DNA from: Vibrio sp. 10N.261.45.E2
Lineage (GTDB): Bacteria > Pseudomonadota > Gammaproteobacteria > Enterobacterales > Vibrionaceae
Assembly: GCF_002875705.1 (NCBI RefSeq)
Contig: NZ_MCZZ01000111.1
Coordinates: 1-64,000, forward strand
Direction of reading: 5' to 3'
Length of the DNA: 64,000 bases
Part shown: positions 60,970 through 64,000 of the stretch, piece after piece
Numbering within the stretch: the stretch's first letter is position 1
How the letters are laid out: the number at the start of each line of letters is the position of its first letter
Program-made: the position numbers and the translations under genes
Notes under the pieces: generated by a model
Database searches by the model: none
What the model was told of the DNA's origin: nothing
The model's input: only the letters and a program-made list of their open reading frames with translations

Positions 60970-62241
60970 TTATCCATTTACGATTTGCGGAAATACACGC
61001 ACAAGCTTGATGCGGTTCTCTTCAAGTTCAACAATTTCCATTGGGTGGCTGGCAACTTGAACACTGAGGTGACTCTCTGGGATATCCTCAAGATGCTCCA
61101 ATATCAAACCATTCAGCGTTCTTGGACCATCGGTAGGTAGTGCCCACTGTAAACCCTTGTTGATGTCTCGAATGTTGGCACTGCCTTCAATCAAGAAGCT
61201 GCCATCGCTTTGCGGCGTAATTTCTTCAGATAAGCTTGGTGCAATTGAAGTGGTAAACTCACCTACGATCTCTTCTAGAATATCTTCAAGAGTAACCAGG
61301 CCGTTGATGTCGCCATATTCATCCACAATCAAACCGATACGCTGTTTATTACGTTGAAACTTAAGCAGTTGAATATTGAGTGGTGTCGCTTCAGGAATAA
61401 AGTAGATCTCATCAGCAGCACGCAACAAGGTCTCTTTATTGAATTCGTTTTTTTCAAGCATCAGTCGGTAAGCTTCTCGTAGCCTCAGCATACCAACAAC
61501 TTCATCTATCTGGTCACGGTACAAAACCACACGGCCATGAGGCGAGTGAGTCAGTTGGCGAACGATAGATTTCCAGTCGTCATTGATGTCGATACCAGTA
61601 ATCTCATTACGAGGCACCATGATGTCGTTTACGGTGACGTGCTCTAAATCCAGAATAGACACCAACATATCTTGGTGACGTTGGGGGATTAGGCTACCTG
61701 CTTCATTTACCACGGTTCTAAGCTCTTCTGAGCTTAAATGGTCGGTTGCATCATGGCTGGCTTTGACGCCTAAGATACGAATGAAGCCGTTGGTGATGAA
61801 GTTCACTAAGATCACTAATGGTGACAGCACCTTCATCAATATCATCAAAAGGATGCTACTCGCGTAAGAGACGCGTTCGGGAAATAGCGAAGCGATGGTT
61901 TTTGGTGTTACCTCGGCGAATACGAGGATCACGAGAGTCAGGGTACCAGTAGCGATAGCCACACCGATATCCCCGTAGATGCGCATACCAAGAATAGTAG
62001 CGATCGCAGATGCAAGAATGTTGACGAGATTGTTGCCGATGAGAATGAGGCCAATCAATCTGTCTGGGCGGTTCAGAAGTTTTTCTACGCGTTTGGCACC
62101 TTTATGACCCGTATTGGCCAAGTGCTTTAAACGGTAGCGGTTCAAGGACATCATGCCCGTTTCAGAACCAGAGAAATAACCAGAAATTACAATGAGACAC
62201 GCGAGTAGCGCAAATAAGATACCCGTTGATATGTCGTCCAA
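60970..62241 (-). CDS. CNNM/CorC-type transporter protein (YfjD/CorB-like)
   Basis: The 423-aa membrane protein has the CNNM (DUF21) domain with four hydrophobic segments (about residues 5-150), a CBS-domain pair (about 190-335; VPRNEITGIDI, LVTLEDILEEIVGEF) and a C-terminal CorC/HlyC domain. This family is associated with Mg2+ or Co2+ efflux; the symbol corB/yfjD is used in enterics. The start is TTG at 62241, with AGGAAAAG upstream. It follows ypjD on the minus strand, as yfjD-ypjD do next to ffh in E. coli. Confidence 0.92.
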   Translation of the reverse strand: MDDISTGILFALLACLIVISGYFSGSETGMMSLNRYRLKHLANTGHKGAKRVEKLLNRPDRLIGLILIGNNLVNILASAIATILGMRIYGDIGVAIATGTLTLVILVFAEVTPKTIASLFPERVSYASSILLMILMKVLSPLVILVNFITNGFIRILGVKASHDATDHLSSEELRTVVNEAGSLIPQRHQDMLVSILDLEHVTVNDIMVPRNEITGIDINDDWKSIVRQLTHSPHGRVVLYRDQIDEVVGMLRLREAYRLMLEKNEFNKETLLRAADEIYFIPEATPLNIQLLKFQRNKQRIGLIVDEYGDINGLVTLEDILEEIVGEFTTSIAPSLSEEITPQSDGSFLIEGSANIRDINKGLQWALPTDGPRTLNGLILEHLEDIPESHLSVQVASHPMEIVELEENRIKLVRVFPQIVNG

Positions 62242-62326
62242 AACTATTCTTTTCCTATTTGTGTATCTTGATTAATTTATGACCGAACATGGTCGAGATG
62301 TCAATTGAATGTATTGCACTCAATAT

Positions 62327-62360
62327 TTTAAAGGCAAGGTATGTGAGACCTTGCCTTTAT
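62327..62360 (-). terminator. ypjD terminator
   Basis: An eleven-base perfect AAAGGCAAGGT/ACCTTGCCTTT stem with a seven-base loop lies just after the ypjD stop codon on the minus strand; the 3' tail is TTTAAAAT. Confidence 0.75.
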
Positions 62361-62368
62361 TTTACAGA

Positions 62369-63172
62369 CTAGTTCAGGATGATTTCCTGAACGAAACGGC
62401 TACCGAAGTAGGCTAATGTGAGCATGCTGGCACCGGCCAGTGCGAACCAAGTGACTTTTTGTCCACGCCAACCTTTCTGATAATGACCCCATAGAAGGAT
62501 GGAATAGATAACCCAAGCGATAAAAGACAACACAGCCTTGTGCGCTTTTCCTTGAGCAAACATATCTTGCACGAAGATGAGACCTGTCAACAAAGTACCC
62601 GTTAATAAGCCATTACCAATCAGAATGATCTTGAAAAGCTGTCTTTCCACCATCATTAAAGGAGGTAGGTTAGGGTTTATTACTAATGCTTTTTTCTTTT
62701 TAAGTTTGTGATCTAGCCACGCAAGTTGCAGGGCGTATAGCGCACCGATAGTTAACGTTGCGTATGAGAATAGAGCCAAAGAAATGTGTACGAGCAGTTT
62801 TGGGTCATTCTCTAGATGTTTGATGAAGGTGCTTGGAAGAAAAGTGGCAGCCATCAAGTTCAGCGCAGCGAAGCTATAAACGACAGGCAAAATAAACCAC
62901 AGACGGGTTCTGAGCATCGCACCGCTCATTACCACAGATATGATTAAACTGATTAACGAAGCAACGTTCAAGATACTGAGGTTTTGGCCACTGGCATTAA
63001 AAATCAAATCGCCAAGCAACCAAGCATGGAAAGCTAGAGCAAGTAATGCGCTGATAAACACCGTTTTTACACGGATTCCTGTTTGGTGCACGAGACCTGG
63101 AATGATCGTGGAAATCGCCATTGTATAAAGAAAGGCTGCTGCGATCGCAATAAGACTGTCCATGGTATCCAT
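62369..63172 (-). CDS. ypjD: CcsA-like inner-membrane protein YpjD
   Basis: The 267-aa protein has eight hydrophobic membrane segments and is related to the cytochrome c assembly proteins CcsA/CcmC. The WAxxxxW tryptophan-rich haem loop is not evident, so haem handling is not assured. The role of YpjD (CorE) is uncertain and has been linked with the neighbouring corB-type gene. Start may be ATG 63172 or ATG 63163. The order corB-like, ypjD, divergent ffh matches E. coli. Confidence 0.88.
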   Translation of the reverse strand: MDTMDSLIAIAAAFLYTMAISTIIPGLVHQTGIRVKTVFISALLALAFHAWLLGDLIFNASGQNLSILNVASLISLIISVVMSGAMLRTRLWFILPVVYSFAALNLMAATFLPSTFIKHLENDPKLLVHISLALFSYATLTIGALYALQLAWLDHKLKKKKALVINPNLPPLMMVERQLFKIILIGNGLLTGTLLTGLIFVQDMFAQGKAHKAVLSFIAWVIYSILLWGHYQKGWRGQKVTWFALAGASMLTLAYFGSRFVQEIILN

Positions 63173-63297
63173 TTAAATGATTACTAATTGGCGAATTATA
63201 CCTCGCATCGCTCTTTGGGGCTATGGCGAACCTCATTCAATTCCAAGTGAATAATGTCTCACATCACAAGCACGGATGATTAACGCTCTACAACGGG

Positions 63298-63326
63298 TAT
63301 GACTCTAATCCGCGCTAATGTATACT
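63298..63326 (+). promoter_or_regulatory. Probable ffh promoter
   Basis: TATGAC (63298-63303), a 17-base spacer and TATACT (63321-63326) form a plausible sigma-70 promoter 38 bases before the ffh start codon. Confidence 0.5.
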
Positions 63327-63363
63327 CACAGTAATAGTCGCAGTTTTGAGCGAAGAGAAAACT

Positions 63364-64000
63364 ATGTTTGATAATTTAACGGATCGTCTATCCAAAACGC
63401 TGAAGAACATCAGCGGTAAAGGTCGTCTGACCGAAGACAATATTAAAGAGACGCTGCGTGAAGTACGTATGGCGCTACTTGAAGCCGACGTTGCTCTGCC
63501 AGTTGTCCGCGATTTTGTTAAGCGCGTAAAAGAAGGCGCTGTGGGTGTTGAGGTTTCTAAGTCTCTAACGCCTGGTCAAGAATTCATTAAGATCGTTCAA
63601 GCTGAACTTGAAGCGGTAATGGGTGAGTCTAATGAGGCTCTTAACCTAGCAGCGCAGCCGCCAGCCGTTATCTTAATGGCGGGTCTACAAGGTGCAGGTA
63701 AAACCACATCGGTAGGTAAGCTATCTAAGCTTCTAACTGAGCGTGACAAGAAGAAAGTTTTGGTTGTGTCTGCCGACGTTTACCGTCCAGCGGCGATCAA
63801 ACAGCTTGAAACGTTAGCAAGCGATGTTGGCGTAGACTTCTTCCCATCTTCAGCTGATCAAAAGCCTCTTGATATTGCAAACGCTGCAATCGACCACGCG
63901 AAGAAGAAATTCTACGACGTACTATTAGTCGATACAGCCGGTCGTTTGGCTATCGATGAAGAGATGATGGGCGAGATCAAAGAGCTTCATACTGCAATTA
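63364..64000 (+). CDS. ffh: Signal recognition particle protein Ffh (5' part)
   Basis: Ffh is the GTPase of the signal recognition particle that delivers membrane proteins to the Sec translocon with 4.5S RNA and FtsY. The window ends inside the gene: 212 codons are present, covering the N domain (LSKTLKNISGKGRLTEDNIKE region) and much of the GTPase domain with the P-loop GLQGAGKTT near residue 105, DVYRPAA and LVDTAGR near residue 187. The rest of the G domain and the methionine-rich RNA-binding M domain lie beyond 64000. GAAGAG precedes the ATG. Confidence 0.97.
   Translation, partial: MFDNLTDRLSKTLKNISGKGRLTEDNIKETLREVRMALLEADVALPVVRDFVKRVKEGAVGVEVSKSLTPGQEFIKIVQAELEAVMGESNEALNLAAQPPAVILMAGLQGAGKTTSVGKLSKLLTERDKKKVLVVSADVYRPAAIKQLETLASDVGVDFFPSSADQKPLDIANAAIDHAKKKFYDVLLVDTAGRLAIDEEMMGEIKELHTAI

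Overview
The window is 64 kb of ordinary chromosomal backbone from a gamma-proteobacterium, almost certainly a Vibrio. Evidence: the gene order serA-rpiA-fau-6S RNA-zapA-ygfB-ubiH-ubiI, nadB/rpoE-rseABC-lepA-lepB-rnc-era-recO-pdxJ-acpS, barA/rlmD-relA-mazG-pyrG-eno, ftsB-ispDF-truD-surE-pcm-nlpD-rpoS/mutS, recA-alaS-lysC-csrA-tRNA(Ser/Arg), a Na+-pumping oxaloacetate decarboxylase operon (oadGAB) and luxS; and a Vibrio-type RecA, CsrA and LuxS. The species cannot be fixed from sequence reading alone. No phage, insertion sequence, CRISPR array, toxin-antitoxin module or defence island is visible, and I do not see a new multi-gene system.

Layout. 1-3.5 kb: serA, rpiA, fau, 6S RNA and zapA on the minus strand. 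3.8-6.8 kb: ygfB and two ubiquinone hydroxylases. 6.9-9.9 kb: an unrecognised 68-aa gene, a structured non-coding stretch, ybaK, ygfZ, sdhE, ygfX. 10-21.3 kb: nadB diverging from the sigma-E operon, then lepA-lepB-rnc-era-recO-pdxJ-acpS. 21.3-32.5 kb: a MITE-like repeat, barA, rlmD, relA, mazG, pyrG, eno. 32.5-32.9 kb: a repeat-rich junction. 32.9-43.4 kb: ftsB to rpoS, mutS, pncC, recA. 43.7-49.9 kb: alaS, lysC, csrA, then two tRNA-Ser(GCU) and eight tRNA-Arg(ACG). 50-60.8 kb: oadGAB, a quinone-oxidoreductase-like gene, yqaA, an M16 protease lipoprotein, gshA, an SLT lipoprotein, luxS. 61-64 kb: corB-like and ypjD genes, and the 5' part of ffh.

The genes are mainly housekeeping, but global regulators are concentrated here: RpoE with its anti-sigma system, RpoS, 6S RNA (which binds RNA polymerase), RelA (ppGpp), BarA/VarS and CsrA (two ends of one post-transcriptional pathway), RecA under a LexA box, and LuxS (AI-2). 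Readable regulatory sites include a sigma-E promoter before rpoE, a LexA box inside the recA promoter spacer, and a CRP-like site at the pyrG promoter.

The less explained material is non-coding: a candidate structured RNA at 7423-7567; a terminal-inverted-repeat element at 21358-21524; two hairpin repeats after relA and eno whose stem arms differ but stay complementary; the repeat-filled eno-ftsB junction, which appears to be a synteny breakpoint relative to V. cholerae; an 18-bp perfect inverted repeat before lysC; and the expanded tRNA-Arg array with covarying acceptor stems.
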